This document shows positions 1 to 7,276 of a stretch of DNA of 13,975 bases, one piece after another. Origin of the DNA: Deinococcus marmoris. Its GTDB lineage: Bacteria > Deinococcota > Deinococci > Deinococcales > Deinococcaceae. The notes beneath the pieces are model-generated. The model saw nothing but the letters and a program-made list of their open reading frames with translations, did not search any database and was not told the origin of the DNA. A program made the translations under genes and the position numbers. Within the stretch, counting starts at the first letter, position 1. Every line of letters starts with the position of its first letter. The stretch spans positions 1 to 13,975 of the forward strand of contig NZ_MSTI01000163.1 of assembly GCF_001949125.1 (NCBI RefSeq), in the 5' to 3' direction.

Positions 1-150
1 GCGTGGGGGTGGGCGTAGGCGTCGGCTTGGGAGCAGGAGGTGGCGTGGGCGTGGGTGCAGGCGTCGGGGTGGGCTTGGGCGCAGGCGGGGGCGTCGGAGT
101 CGGTGCGGGGGCAGGGGTGGGCTGGGGAGTGGGGGCAGGTGCGCCCACGT
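1..150 (-). repeat. Low-complexity repeat encoding the proline-rich protease tail
   Basis: The plus strand is a G-rich, C/A-poor alternation of gtgggc, gtaggc and gcaggc hexamer-like units. Read on the minus strand in the protease frame it gives Pro-Thr/Pro-Ala dipeptides, with a longer unit of about 17 residues (PTPTPPPAPKP followed by TPTPAP) occurring roughly twice. It probably works as an extended linker. Such arrays change length by slippage, so the copy number may vary between strains. The plus-strand reading (Gly/Val-rich) is a shadow. Confidence 0.8.
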
Positions 151-1510
151 TCACGCCCAGCTTGGCCAGCGCGCCCGGCACGCTGATCAGACCGAAGCCC
201 ACGTTGTTGTTCTTGCTGCCCGCATTGCTCGCGCTGGTATACAGCGCGTTTTTAATGGCGTCCACACTGCTGCCGGGCTTGGCCGAGAGCAACAGGGCCA
301 CCGCCCCCGCCGCGATGGGGCTGGCCTGCGAACTGCCGCTCTTGGCCCCGTACTTGTCCCCCGGAATCGAGCTGGTGATGTCCACGCCCGGCGCGGCGAT
401 GTCGGGTTTGACAAACACGCCATTGATCTTGCCGGTCCAGGCCACCGGCCCCCGGCTGCTGAAAGACGCCACGTTGCCGTTCTGGTCCACCGCGCCCACG
501 CCAATCGCGTCCGGCAGGTTGCCGGGGCTGCCCGTGCTAGCCGACGCCGGGCCAAAGTTACCGATGGCGAAGACCGGAACCACCCCGGCCTTGAGCATGT
601 TTTCCAGCGGCACGATGAACTCGTCGTAGGTGCCGGGAATGCCCAGGCTCATGTTCACCACGTCCGCGCCATCGTCGGTGTCGGCGTTGTTGTCGGGGTC
701 CAGCACGTACTGCATCCCGGCGATCACCTCTGCAAAGGTGCCCTCGTTGTTGGGCAGCACCAGCGCGCTGATGATCTTGGCGTCGGGGGCCACGCCCACC
801 GTGTTGCCCACCAGCAGACCCGCCGTGTGGGTGCCGTGATCGGCGCTGTCGTGAGGCTGGCTGTTGACGCGGTTGCCCTCGGCATCGAACTCGGCGAAGG
901 CGATGACCTTGCCCTTGAGTTGCGGGTGGTTGGGGTCCACGCCGCTGTCCAGATGCCCGATCTTGATGCCCTGGCCCTTGAACCCGGCGGCCCACGCCTG
1001 CGGCGCACCGATCTTGGCCAGATGCCACGGCTCTCCGGCGGCGGCGGCAGAGGCGCTCAGGGCCACGGCCTTCTGGGGATTGGGAATCTTGACCTTGAAG
1101 TTCTCGAACACGTCGGTCACGAAGGGCAGGGCGGCCAGCGCACGTGCCTGCACCGGGGTCAGCGGCAGGAAGATGCTCTGGTCCAGCCACAATGCGGTGG
1201 CCTGACCGCTCTTGATGGCGTTGGCCAGAAAGCCTGCCGACGAGCCGAGCTGATCCAGGCGGCCATTGAGTTGCGAACGCAGGTTCTTGAGCTGGGCGCG
1301 TCCGCGCGAGTCGTTGCCGAACTGAAAGCGCACGATCACGCCCACCTTGGTCTGGTCACCGCGCTTGGCCCGCTCCAGCAGCGTGGGCGACAGCCCCGCC
1401 GCCCCCGCCGAGGAGAGGGACGCGCCGCCCACCATCAGGGCCGCGCCCAGCAACAGGCTCTTGCGCCCGGCCATCTTGACTCGGGGCATCTTTATTCGGG
1501 GCATCTTCAT
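1..1510 (-). CDS. Secreted subtilisin-like serine protease (peptidase S8), C-terminus outside window
   Basis: The reading frame is open on the minus strand from ATG 1510 to the left edge (503 codons, no stop). Residues 1-38 look like a Sec signal: a basic start, then the hydrophobic run LLLGAALMVGG and an Ala/Ser-rich end. An I9-like propeptide follows (about 55-145). The catalytic domain shows Asp188 in HLDSGVD, His225 in DHGTHTAG, oxyanion Asn318 in AIGNFG and Ser394 in GSSQASP; order and spacing match subtilases. The usual GTSMAxP reads GSSQASP, so Thr and Met are replaced. From about residue 454 the chain is a Pro/Thr/Ala/Lys linker of PTPTP and PAPKP units, probably leading to a further extracellular domain or cell-surface anchor beyond the window. 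Met3, Met8 and Met13 are alternative starts within a 15-bp duplication; none has a clear SD. Probably an exported general protease. Family call very secure, substrate unknown. Confidence 0.93.
   Translation of the reverse strand, partial: MKMPRIKMPRVKMAGRKSLLLGAALMVGGASLSSAGAAGLSPTLLERAKRGDQTKVGVIVRFQFGNDSRGRAQLKNLRSQLNGRLDQLGSSAGFLANAIKSGQATALWLDQSIFLPLTPVQARALAALPFVTDVFENFKVKIPNPQKAVALSASAAAAGEPWHLAKIGAPQAWAAGFKGQGIKIGHLDSGVDPNHPQLKGKVIAFAEFDAEGNRVNSQPHDSADHGTHTAGLLVGNTVGVAPDAKIISALVLPNNEGTFAEVIAGMQYVLDPDNNADTDDGADVVNMSLGIPGTYDEFIVPLENMLKAGVVPVFAIGNFGPASASTGSPGNLPDAIGVGAVDQNGNVASFSSRGPVAWTGKINGVFVKPDIAAPGVDITSSIPGDKYGAKSGSSQASPIAAGAVALLLSAKPGSSVDAIKNALYTSASNAGSKNNNVGFGLISVPGALAKLGVNVGAPAPTPQPTPAPAPTPTPPPAPKPTPTPAPTPTPPPAPKPTPTPTPT
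1478..1507 (-). repeat. 15-bp tandem duplication at the protease start
   Basis: On the minus strand AAGATGCCCCGAATA (1507-1493) is followed directly by AAGATGCCCCGAGTC (1492-1478), 13 of 15 bases identical, then AAGATG again at 1477-1472. Each unit carries an in-frame ATG and adds K-M-P-R-x to the signal-peptide n-region, so the protein begins with up to four possible methionines and an unusually basic leader. Confidence 0.85.
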
Positions 1511-1588
1511 ACGGGTCAGCGTACCCGCCCGGCCATGACGCCCCCTGAACGCCGCGTGAGGAAACCTTAAACCGCCGTCAGGGCCGCG

Positions 1589-2263
1589 TCAGTCTCTGTG
1601 TTCGTGGACAGCGGTCTGAAGGCCGGCAAAGGCAGAGCGCAGTTCATCTGCCAGCCGCCGCAAGCCCCATTCCTCGCTGCGGCGGTGGCCCAGCGCGATC
1701 ACGCCCATCCCCCGCGCGTGGGCCGCCGCCGATGCCGAGGGGCGCAGTTGCCCGGTCAGATACACCCGCACCCCCCCATCAGCGACATGTTCGATCAGAC
1801 CTGGATTCATGGCATTCATCAGCGCCACCCGCAACGGGCCAGAGGTGTCGGCAGGCGGCCACGAACTGTCCTCGCCTCCCAGTTCGGCATGCAGGGCGGC
1901 GCGCAATTCATCCCAGCTCTGTTGCGGAGGCGTGGCGGTGATGCCCTTCAATTCGCCCTTCCAGACCACCTCCTGCACGTCGCGCCAGCCCAGAGTGCGG
2001 GCCAGCCGATGGTTCGGCCCTGTCGTCAGGGCCAGATCGAAGCCGTCGTGGACGCCCAGCACGCCCAGACCGGGCCACCTCTCCCCCACCCGCAGGGAAC
2101 GGTGAACGAACAGCGCGTCGGCGTCCACTTCGGGCGGCAAGTCGGCGGGTTCGAGGGCCAGCGCCAGCTTCCGAACTTCCGGCGGCCCGTCGCGCTTGAG
2201 CGGCTGTGCCTCGCCAAATTCCGCGCGCAGCCAGTCGGCCAGTTCGTGCAGGGTGGGCGTCAT
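1589..2263 (-). CDS. Nif3-like dinuclear metal centre protein (DUF34/NIF3 family)
   Basis: A 224-residue cytoplasmic protein. NIF3 family features are a first half with a FVHRSL segment (His54; most members have HH here) followed by an LGVLGVHDGFDLA stretch, and a C-terminal LGHRRSEEWGLRRLADELR segment (His193, Glu197) that matches the family's GHxxSE metal-site motif. Members form hexameric toroids with two metals per subunit. They are often annotated as GTP cyclohydrolase 1 type 2, but that activity is not generally established, so I give no reaction. I chose ATG 2263 because it overlaps the TGA of the upstream ATPase gene as ATGA, with a purine-rich GGGAGTGG just upstream. A GTG at 2272 would add only three residues. 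The overlap implies translational coupling with the upstream gene. The HH-to-HR change may weaken one metal ligand. Family call secure, function not. Confidence 0.85.
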   Translation of the reverse strand: MTPTLHELADWLRAEFGEAQPLKRDGPPEVRKLALALEPADLPPEVDADALFVHRSLRVGERWPGLGVLGVHDGFDLALTTGPNHRLARTLGWRDVQEVVWKGELKGITATPPQQSWDELRAALHAELGGEDSSWPPADTSGPLRVALMNAMNPGLIEHVADGGVRVYLTGQLRPSASAAAHARGMGVIALGHRRSEEWGLRRLADELRSAFAGLQTAVHEHRD

Positions 2264-2757
2264 GGTTGCCACTCCCAGACTTTTGAGACGAAGGGTGGAA
2301 CTTCAGTCACCGCCAGTTCCTCCGGCACAGGCACTTGATACCACCCTGCCCACTCCTCCAGTTCAGCGCGTGAGATTGGAAAGGTGTCGGGCGGCAGATT
2401 GAGATTCCGCGCCTCCAGCCGTTGCCAGAGAACATCCAGTGGCACGTCCAGCACATGCAGTTCAAAACGAACACCCAGTTCTGCGGCGCGGGAGCGGAAC
2501 AGATCGCGTTCCTCCCCTGCCCAGCAGCCGTAATCGAGAATCACGTTCATGCCCAGCGTTAAAGCACGCGCCGCCACGCCCCACAGCAGCCGGGATTCCA
2601 GAATCCAGCGCTTATCGCCGAACTCGCCCGCGCCGAACAGAGGCGTCATCCACTCGTCGGGCGTCAGACGCAGGGCCGCGTATTCCGTCTCCAGCCGCCG
2701 CGCCAGCGTGGTCTTGCCCGCGCCCGGCAGGCCGATCAGCAGAAAAAGGGTGGGCAC
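2260..2757 (-). CDS. Small AAA_33-type P-loop ATPase / kinase-like protein
   Basis: A 165-residue protein made almost entirely of one P-loop kinase fold. Walker A is GLPGAGKTT (9-17). Asp34 lies in LTPDEWM. A hydrophobic strand ending in Asp (NVILDYGCW, 71-79) suits a Walker B or substrate-binding Asp, and RLEARN (113-118) resembles a lid arginine. The closest general resemblance is to AAA_33 or zeta-toxin/chloramphenicol-phosphotransferase-like small-molecule kinases. The substrate cannot be read from the sequence. The frame is open further upstream to 2874, but that would cross a strong terminator and the neighbouring gene's end, so I prefer GTG 2757, where homology-like sequence begins. 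There is no SD; TATTGT lies 6 nt before the GTG, consistent with a leaderless mRNA. Its stop overlaps the Nif3 start (ATGA), so the two are probably co-expressed. Confidence 0.82.
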   Translation of the reverse strand: MPTLFLLIGLPGAGKTTLARRLETEYAALRLTPDEWMTPLFGAGEFGDKRWILESRLLWGVAARALTLGMNVILDYGCWAGEERDLFRSRAAELGVRFELHVLDVPLDVLWQRLEARNLNLPPDTFPISRAELEEWAGWYQVPVPEELAVTEVPPFVSKVWEWQP

Positions 2758-2759
2758 GA

Positions 2760-2804
2760 CATAACAATAATGAAGGCGGCCCCGGCAGTGTTGCGGGGCC
2801 GCCT
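2760..2804 (-). terminator. Intrinsic terminator of the 79-aa protein gene
   Basis: A perfect 11-bp GC-rich inverted repeat: arms 2774-2784 and 2794-2804 (core ggcggccccg / cggggccgcc) with a 9-nt loop. On the minus strand it lies 15 nt past the stop of the hydrophilic protein gene and is followed by a T-rich stretch (TTCATTATTGTTAT). On the plus strand no T tract follows, so it acts leftward. Confidence 0.82.
2764..2769 (-). promoter_or_regulatory. Candidate -10 box for a leaderless ATPase mRNA
   Basis: TATTGT on the minus strand fits the TAnnnT -10 pattern and ends exactly 6 nt before GTG 2757, the spacing expected when transcription begins at the start codon. No good -35 is visible at 16-18 nt (the positions fall in the terminator loop). 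The box is also part of the T-rich tail of the preceding terminator. The alternative is that the T-richness is simply the terminator tract. Confidence 0.4.
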
Positions 2805-2819
2805 CCACAGGAGAGAAAC

Positions 2820-3059
2820 TTATTTCTCGTCGTCTTTCTGCTCGGATTTCTTGTCGTAGTCCACGCCCTTCCAACCGCCGGGATCGACGAAGCCCGCTGA
2901 GGAATCGCGCTCGATGTTCTCGTCCACAGTCTCCTGCGACATGTGCGCGCCCTGCTCCTGTTTCGCGCCACGCGGGGTTTCGCCCCGGACTTCCGTGCGC
3001 TGCTTGTCGGTCATCTCGGTGCTGAAGGTGGGATTTTCAGGCTTATTAGAATCACTCAT
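2820..3059 (-). CDS. Hypothetical small hydrophilic, probably disordered protein
   Basis: I do not recognise a named family. From ATG 3059 the product is 79 residues, starting MSDSNKPENPTF. It is very rich in Lys, Glu, Asp, Gln and Ser, almost lacks hydrophobic core residues, and ends in an alternating acidic/basic tail (DYDKKSEQKDDEK). A short less-charged patch, SSAGFVDPGGWKGVDY, is the only likely structured or binding segment. There is no signal peptide or membrane segment. A GTG at 3083 would add eight residues, but ATG 3059 is preferred. There is no SD; CAAGAT lies 6 nt before the ATG, so a leaderless start is possible. A strong terminator follows the stop, supporting a real, separately terminated transcript. 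The composition resembles small stress-related hydrophilic proteins, but that is only a resemblance. Confidence 0.7.
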   Translation of the reverse strand: MSDSNKPENPTFSTEMTDKQRTEVRGETPRGAKQEQGAHMSQETVDENIERDSSAGFVDPGGWKGVDYDKKSEQKDDEK

Positions 3060-3134
3060 GGTTCTATCTTGCGCGGCTGGCACGGCGGAGGCGTGAGAGG
3101 AAGGCCAACGGGCGCAGGGCGAATTTCCCAGACC

Positions 3135-4289
3135 TCAGCGGGAAGTGGCAGCCTGCGGCGGCGCTGCAACGGCCTGAAGCCCCCGCTCAAAGCGCCCCAC
3201 CGCTCCGTCCACATCCGCCAGCTTGTCCAGCCCGAACAGACCGATGCGGAAGGTCTTGAAGTCCGCTCCCTCGCCCACCTGAAGCGGCACGCCCGCCGCG
3301 ATCTGGAGACCAGCCTCACGGAACGCCTTGCCGCTCTGAATGGCGTCCACATCGGTATAACTGACCACCACACCCGGAGCTTTGAACCCCTCGGCAGCGA
3401 CGCCCGAGAAGCCTGCCGCTTTCAGCACTTCACGAACCCGGTTGCCGAGATTCCACTGTGCCTCCTGCGCCTTCTCGAAGCCGAACGCCTTCATCTCCAG
3501 CACGGTGTCGCGGAACTGACGCAGGCCGTCGGTGGGCAGGGTGGCGTGGTACGCGAAGCCGCCGCCCTCGTAGGCGCGCATGATGTTCAGCCACTTTTTG
3601 AGGTCCAGGGTAAAACTGACCGAATCGGTGGCGTCCACCCGCTCAGTCGCTGCCTTACTCAGCAGCGCGATTCCGGCGCAGGGCGTGCTGCTCCAGCCTT
3701 TCTGCGGCGCGGTGATCAGCACGTCGATGCCCAGTGTCGCCATGTCCAGCCACACGCACCCCGAGGCAATGCAGTCGATGACCAGTAGCCCGCCGCCCTC
3801 GTGCGTGGCCTGCGCCATCTGGCGAATGTACTCTTCCGGCAGGATGATGCCCGACGAGGTTTCCACATGCGGCGCGAACACTAGCGCGGGTTTCTCGCGG
3901 CGAATGGCCTCCACCACTTCCCCGATGGGCGGGGGCGCAAAAGGCTCCTGATGCCCGTCCGTCTGCGCCTGGGCCGAAAGGACCGTCACCGATTCCGGCA
4001 CGCGGCTCATCTCGAAAATCTGGGACCAGCGGTAACTGAACCAGCCGTTGCGGACCACCAGACAGCGTTGCCCCTGCGCCAGTTGATCCACCACCGCTTC
4101 CATTGCAGACGTGCCCGAACCCGGAATGATCGCCACAGCCTCGGCGTGGTAGACCGCCTTCAACTCGGTGGACAGATCATTCATGACCTTCTGGAAGGCG
4201 GCGGACATGTGGTTGAGAGAACGGTCCGTGTAGACCACCGAGTATTCCAGCAGGCCGTTGGGGTCGATGTCGGGGCGAAGGGGGGGCAT
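3135..4289 (-). CDS. Class V PLP-dependent aminotransferase (alanine-glyoxylate / serine-pyruvate aminotransferase-like)
   Basis: A 384-residue cytoplasmic enzyme, normal length for fold-type I class V aminotransferases. The phosphate-cup motif GSGTSAMEA lies at 57-65, the Asp that contacts the PLP pyridine nitrogen at 172 (LLVIDC), and the Schiff-base lysine at 197 in TAPQKGWSSTPC. A substrate-side segment is VRNGWFSYRW (79-88). The family transfers amino groups from alanine, serine or similar donors to glyoxylate or pyruvate; the exact pair cannot be decided here. I chose ATG 4289 because AAGGAGA lies 6-7 nt upstream; the frame continues to 4346 without an SD and across the promoter. It is transcribed separately from valS upstream: a plausible promoter and a 9-bp inverted repeat occupy 4334-4372. 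No damage seen. Confidence 0.9.
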   Translation of the reverse strand: MPPLRPDIDPNGLLEYSVVYTDRSLNHMSAAFQKVMNDLSTELKAVYHAEAVAIIPGSGTSAMEAVVDQLAQGQRCLVVRNGWFSYRWSQIFEMSRVPESVTVLSAQAQTDGHQEPFAPPPIGEVVEAIRREKPALVFAPHVETSSGIILPEEYIRQMAQATHEGGGLLVIDCIASGCVWLDMATLGIDVLITAPQKGWSSTPCAGIALLSKAATERVDATDSVSFTLDLKKWLNIMRAYEGGGFAYHATLPTDGLRQFRDTVLEMKAFGFEKAQEAQWNLGNRVREVLKAAGFSGVAAEGFKAPGVVVSYTDVDAIQSGKAFREAGLQIAAGVPLQVGEGADFKTFRIGLFGLDKLADVDGAVGRFERGLQAVAAPPQAATSR

Positions 4290-4333
4290 GGGATTCTCCT
4301 TGGAGTGGGGGAAAAGTGGGAGGAACAGGCCGA

Positions 4334-4363
4334 AAAGTACTTCCACTTCTAAGTATGACTCAA
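4334..4363 (-). promoter_or_regulatory. Predicted promoter of the aminotransferase gene
   Basis: On the minus strand TTGAGT (4363-4358) and TACTTT (4339-4334) are separated by 18 nt, followed by a leader of about 40 nt and a good SD at the ATG. The match to -35 TTGACA and -10 TAnnnT is moderate. It lies in a locally A/T-rich gap after the valS stop. Confidence 0.5.
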
Positions 4364-4372
4364 AAGTGGAAG
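4340..4372 (-). promoter_or_regulatory. Inverted repeat overlapping the aminotransferase promoter, candidate operator
   Basis: cttccactt (4340-4348) and aagtggaag (4364-4372) form a perfect 9-bp inverted repeat with a 15-nt spacer. One arm sits in the -10/-35 spacer and the other just upstream of -35. A related half site, aaaagtggga, recurs at about 4312-4321 in the leader. The placement suits a dimeric regulator; no T tract follows, so a terminator is less likely. The regulator is unknown. Confidence 0.4.
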
Positions 4373-4423
4373 CGGGCGTCCCGTTTCCGGCATCAGGCTT
4401 GCGCTCTCAGCCGGGAGACATCC

Positions 4424-7198
4424 TCAGAACTGCGCCAGCACCGCTTCCAACCTTTCTTTCTGTGCGCCGAAGTCCTGCACCCGGCGTTTCTCCTCCTCAA
4501 TGACCTCGGCGGGGGCGCGGGCCACGAAAGCTTCGCTTGACAGCTTACCCTGCGCCTGCTTGATCTGCTTGTCCAGTTCAGCGAGGCGCTTCTTCTGTTT
4601 GCCCAGCCACTCGGCAATATCCACGGTGCCTTCCAGCGGGGCGCGGACGGTCACGCCACCCTCCACAGCGGAGAGGGTGCGGCCCTCCAGCTCGGACACC
4701 AGATTCACGCGGGCGATGCTTTCCACCACGCGGGCATTCGCGGACACCGTCGCAGCCTGCTCACCCTCCACCACCACGCCCAGACGGTCCTGTGGCGACA
4801 GCCCCAGCTCGTTCTTGAGACTACGGGCGGCGGCCACCGCGTCGCGCAGACCGTTGAAGGTGCGGGTGGCGTCGGCGTCGTGCAGGGCGTCCACCGGCTG
4901 CGGCCAGGCGTGTAGCGCCAGTTGACGGCGGTGCCCCAGCGCAGCATAGACCTCGGAGGTGATAAACGGCATGAAGGGGTGCAGCAGCTTCAGAATATGC
5001 TCCAGCACGGCCTTCAGCGTTGCCATGCTGCCCAGCCGTCCCTCGGCCAGTGCGGGTTTGGCGGCCTCGATATACCAGTCGCAGAATTCATCCCAGGTGA
5101 AGGCGTACAGCGTGCGGATCGCCGCGCCCAGATCGAAGGCGTCCAGTTGCGCCCCCACCTCAGCGGTCACGGCATTCAGGCGCGAGATGATCCAGCGGTC
5201 TGCTGGGGTCGGATCGTCGCGCGTCACCAGCTCCGTCAGCACATCTTTGCTCCGCAGCGTCGCGCTGGCTGCGCCGGGCTGGAGGCTACGGACATAGTTC
5301 GTCAGGTCATCCTCGCCCTCCAGGCCACCCACCGCCTCGCCCAGCCGCATGAGGGCGAAGCGGGCCGCGTTCCACAGCTTGTTGGCGAAGTTGCGCCCCT
5401 GCTCAAAACGTCGCGCATCGTGGCGGATGTCCTGCCCGCCCGTACTCAGGAAAGCGAAGGCAAAGCGGCAGGCGTCCACGCCGTACTGCTCGAACAATTC
5501 CAGCGGGTCAATACCGTTGCCCTTGCTCTTGGACATCTTCTGGCCCTTGGCGTCCAGATACAGGCCGTGCAGCATGACGGTATTGAAGGGAGCCTGCCCA
5601 GTCAGCCCGTACCCGGCCATCTGCATCCGCGCCACCCAGAAAAACAGGATGTCGTAGCCCGTGACCAGCACCTGCGTCGGGTAGAACTTGCGGAAGTCCT
5701 CGCTGTCGGTGTCGGGCCAGCCTAGCGTGGAAAAGGGCCACAGGTTGGAGGAAAACCAGGTGTCAAACACGTCCGGGTCACGGCGCAGTTCCAGATGCGC
5801 GTAACGCGGGTCCTGATCGCAGTCCAGTTCGGGGTTCTCGGGATCGGGGACGTAGATGTTGCCCTCGGCGTCGTACCACGCCGGAATCTGGTGGCCCCAC
5901 CACAACTGCCGGGAGATGTTCCAGTCGCGGATGTTCTCCAGCCAGTCGCGGTTGACCTTGCCGTAACGGTCAGGAACGAGGCGCATCTCGCCTTTTTCCA
6001 GCCCAGCCAGCACCTGATCCGCAAACGGCTTCATATGCACAAACCATTGCGTGCTGATGATCGGTTCCACTGGCACCTTCGTCCGCTCAGACAGGCCGAT
6101 GGCGGTGTCGTGGTCCTTCTCCTCCAGCAGATCACCGGATTCAATAAGCGCCTTGACCACCGCTTTGCGCGCCGCGAAGCGTTCCAGGCCCCGGAAAGCT
6201 TCCGGCACCAGATCGGAGGTCAGATTCCCCTCCAGATCAATCACGCTGGGCCGCGCCAGCCCGTGCCGCTCGCCAATTTCAAAGTCGGTGGGATCGTGCG
6301 CCGGGGTGATCTTGAGCGCGCCCACGCCGAAATCCATCTCCACGGCGGCGTCGGCGATGACCGGAATGTATCGGTCTGTCAGGGGAATTCGCGCTTTCTG
6401 CCCCACCAGATGCGTGAAGCGCCCGTCCTCGGGATGCACGGCAATCGCCTGATCGGCAAAGATGGTTTCGGGACGCACGGTGGCAATCAGAATCTCGCCC
6501 GCCTCGCCGTTGCTGGCCGGGGTAGAGGCGTCCTCCAGTTTGTAGGACAGCGTGGTCATCTTGCCCTTGCGGACCTCGCGGTCAATTTCCAGCTCCGACA
6601 GGGTGGTCTGGGCGGCCACGTCCCAGTTGACGATTCGCTCGCCCCGGTAGGCGGCTCCATCGTGGTACAGACGCACAAACTGGGCGCGAACGGCGCGGCT
6701 TAGCCCCTCGTCCATCGTGAAGCGCTCGCGCGTCCAGTCGGCGCTGACACCCAGGCGCGTGAGCTGGTTGAGGATGATGCCGCCGGACTCGGCCTTCCAC
6801 TCCCACACGTTGTCCAGAAAGCGCTCACGGCCCAGATCGTGACGCGAGATGCCCTGCTCACGCAACTGCTTTTCCACCAGCACCTGCGTGGAAATCCCGG
6901 CGTGGTCCATCCCTGGCAAATACAGCGCCTCAAAGCCCGCCATGCGCTTGTAGCGAATCAGGGTGTCAATCAGGGTGTTGTCCAGCGCGTGGCCCAGGTG
7001 CAGGTTGCCGGTCACGTTGGGCGGCGGAATCACGATGGTGAACGGCTCCTTGCCGCTGGTGGCATCGGCGCGGAAGGGTTCGTTGCGCCAGCGGGCGGCC
7101 CAGTCCGGTTCCACGGCCTGCGGGTCAAACTGCTTGGCGAGGATGGAGTCATTTTCGGGTGTGGTGTTGTCTGGGGTGGTTTCTGGAAGGTCAGTCAT
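4424..7198 (-). CDS. valS: Valyl-tRNA synthetase
   Basis: Charges tRNA-Val with valine in the cytoplasm. The 924-residue length is usual for bacterial ValRS. The class I signature HIGH appears as HLGH (67-70) inside PPPNVTGNLHLGHALDNT, and KMSKS at 554-558 inside KMSKSKGNGIDPLE. Between them lies the CP1 editing domain (about 150-400, with the TVRPETIFADQA segment that is conserved in ValRS editing domains), then the WWGHQIPAWYD and FDTWFSSNLWPFSTLGWP segments. The anticodon-binding domain follows, and then a C-terminal coiled coil (last 70 residues, Lys/Glu/Gln-rich) typical of ValRS. ATG 7198 is preceded by AGGAGAA at good spacing. The gene lies behind a valine-type T-box leader, so it is probably induced when tRNA-Val is uncharged. 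No defect is visible and the call is secure. Confidence 0.98.
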   Translation of the reverse strand: MTDLPETTPDNTTPENDSILAKQFDPQAVEPDWAARWRNEPFRADATSGKEPFTIVIPPPNVTGNLHLGHALDNTLIDTLIRYKRMAGFEALYLPGMDHAGISTQVLVEKQLREQGISRHDLGRERFLDNVWEWKAESGGIILNQLTRLGVSADWTRERFTMDEGLSRAVRAQFVRLYHDGAAYRGERIVNWDVAAQTTLSELEIDREVRKGKMTTLSYKLEDASTPASNGEAGEILIATVRPETIFADQAIAVHPEDGRFTHLVGQKARIPLTDRYIPVIADAAVEMDFGVGALKITPAHDPTDFEIGERHGLARPSVIDLEGNLTSDLVPEAFRGLERFAARKAVVKALIESGDLLEEKDHDTAIGLSERTKVPVEPIISTQWFVHMKPFADQVLAGLEKGEMRLVPDRYGKVNRDWLENIRDWNISRQLWWGHQIPAWYDAEGNIYVPDPENPELDCDQDPRYAHLELRRDPDVFDTWFSSNLWPFSTLGWPDTDSEDFRKFYPTQVLVTGYDILFFWVARMQMAGYGLTGQAPFNTVMLHGLYLDAKGQKMSKSKGNGIDPLELFEQYGVDACRFAFAFLSTGGQDIRHDARRFEQGRNFANKLWNAARFALMRLGEAVGGLEGEDDLTNYVRSLQPGAASATLRSKDVLTELVTRDDPTPADRWIISRLNAVTAEVGAQLDAFDLGAAIRTLYAFTWDEFCDWYIEAAKPALAEGRLGSMATLKAVLEHILKLLHPFMPFITSEVYAALGHRRQLALHAWPQPVDALHDADATRTFNGLRDAVAAARSLKNELGLSPQDRLGVVVEGEQAATVSANARVVESIARVNLVSELEGRTLSAVEGGVTVRAPLEGTVDIAEWLGKQKKRLAELDKQIKQAQGKLSSEAFVARAPAEVIEEEKRRVQDFGAQKERLEAVLAQF

Positions 7199-7276
7199 GG
7201 GCGGTTCTCCTGAGAGTGAGGTGGATTGGTTTGAAGAGAAATAAAATTCGTTCTTAATTTCAAGGGTGGCTGCTTG

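Noticed and set aside
1..150. Possible CRISPR or minisatellite array
   Set aside because: Units are short, degenerate and in frame with the protease; no repeat-spacer structure.
3..629. Gly/Val-rich 208-codon plus-strand frame
   Set aside because: Antisense of the protease tail and catalytic domain; the Gly/Val run is the complement of the proline-rich repeat.
827..1570. 247-codon plus-strand frame
   Set aside because: Antisense to the protease propeptide and signal region; no family features.
2758..2874. N-terminal extension of the ATPase frame
   Set aside because: It would translate through a strong terminator stem and the end of the neighbouring gene; the P-loop fold starts right at GTG 2757.
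5795..6703. 302-codon plus-strand frame inside valS
   Set aside because: Shadow of the valS frame; no motifs.
7236..7265. A/T-rich stretch with TTGAAA before valS, a possible second promoter
   Set aside because: The best -10 candidates sit only 11-14 nt from TTGAAA; spacing too short to support a call.
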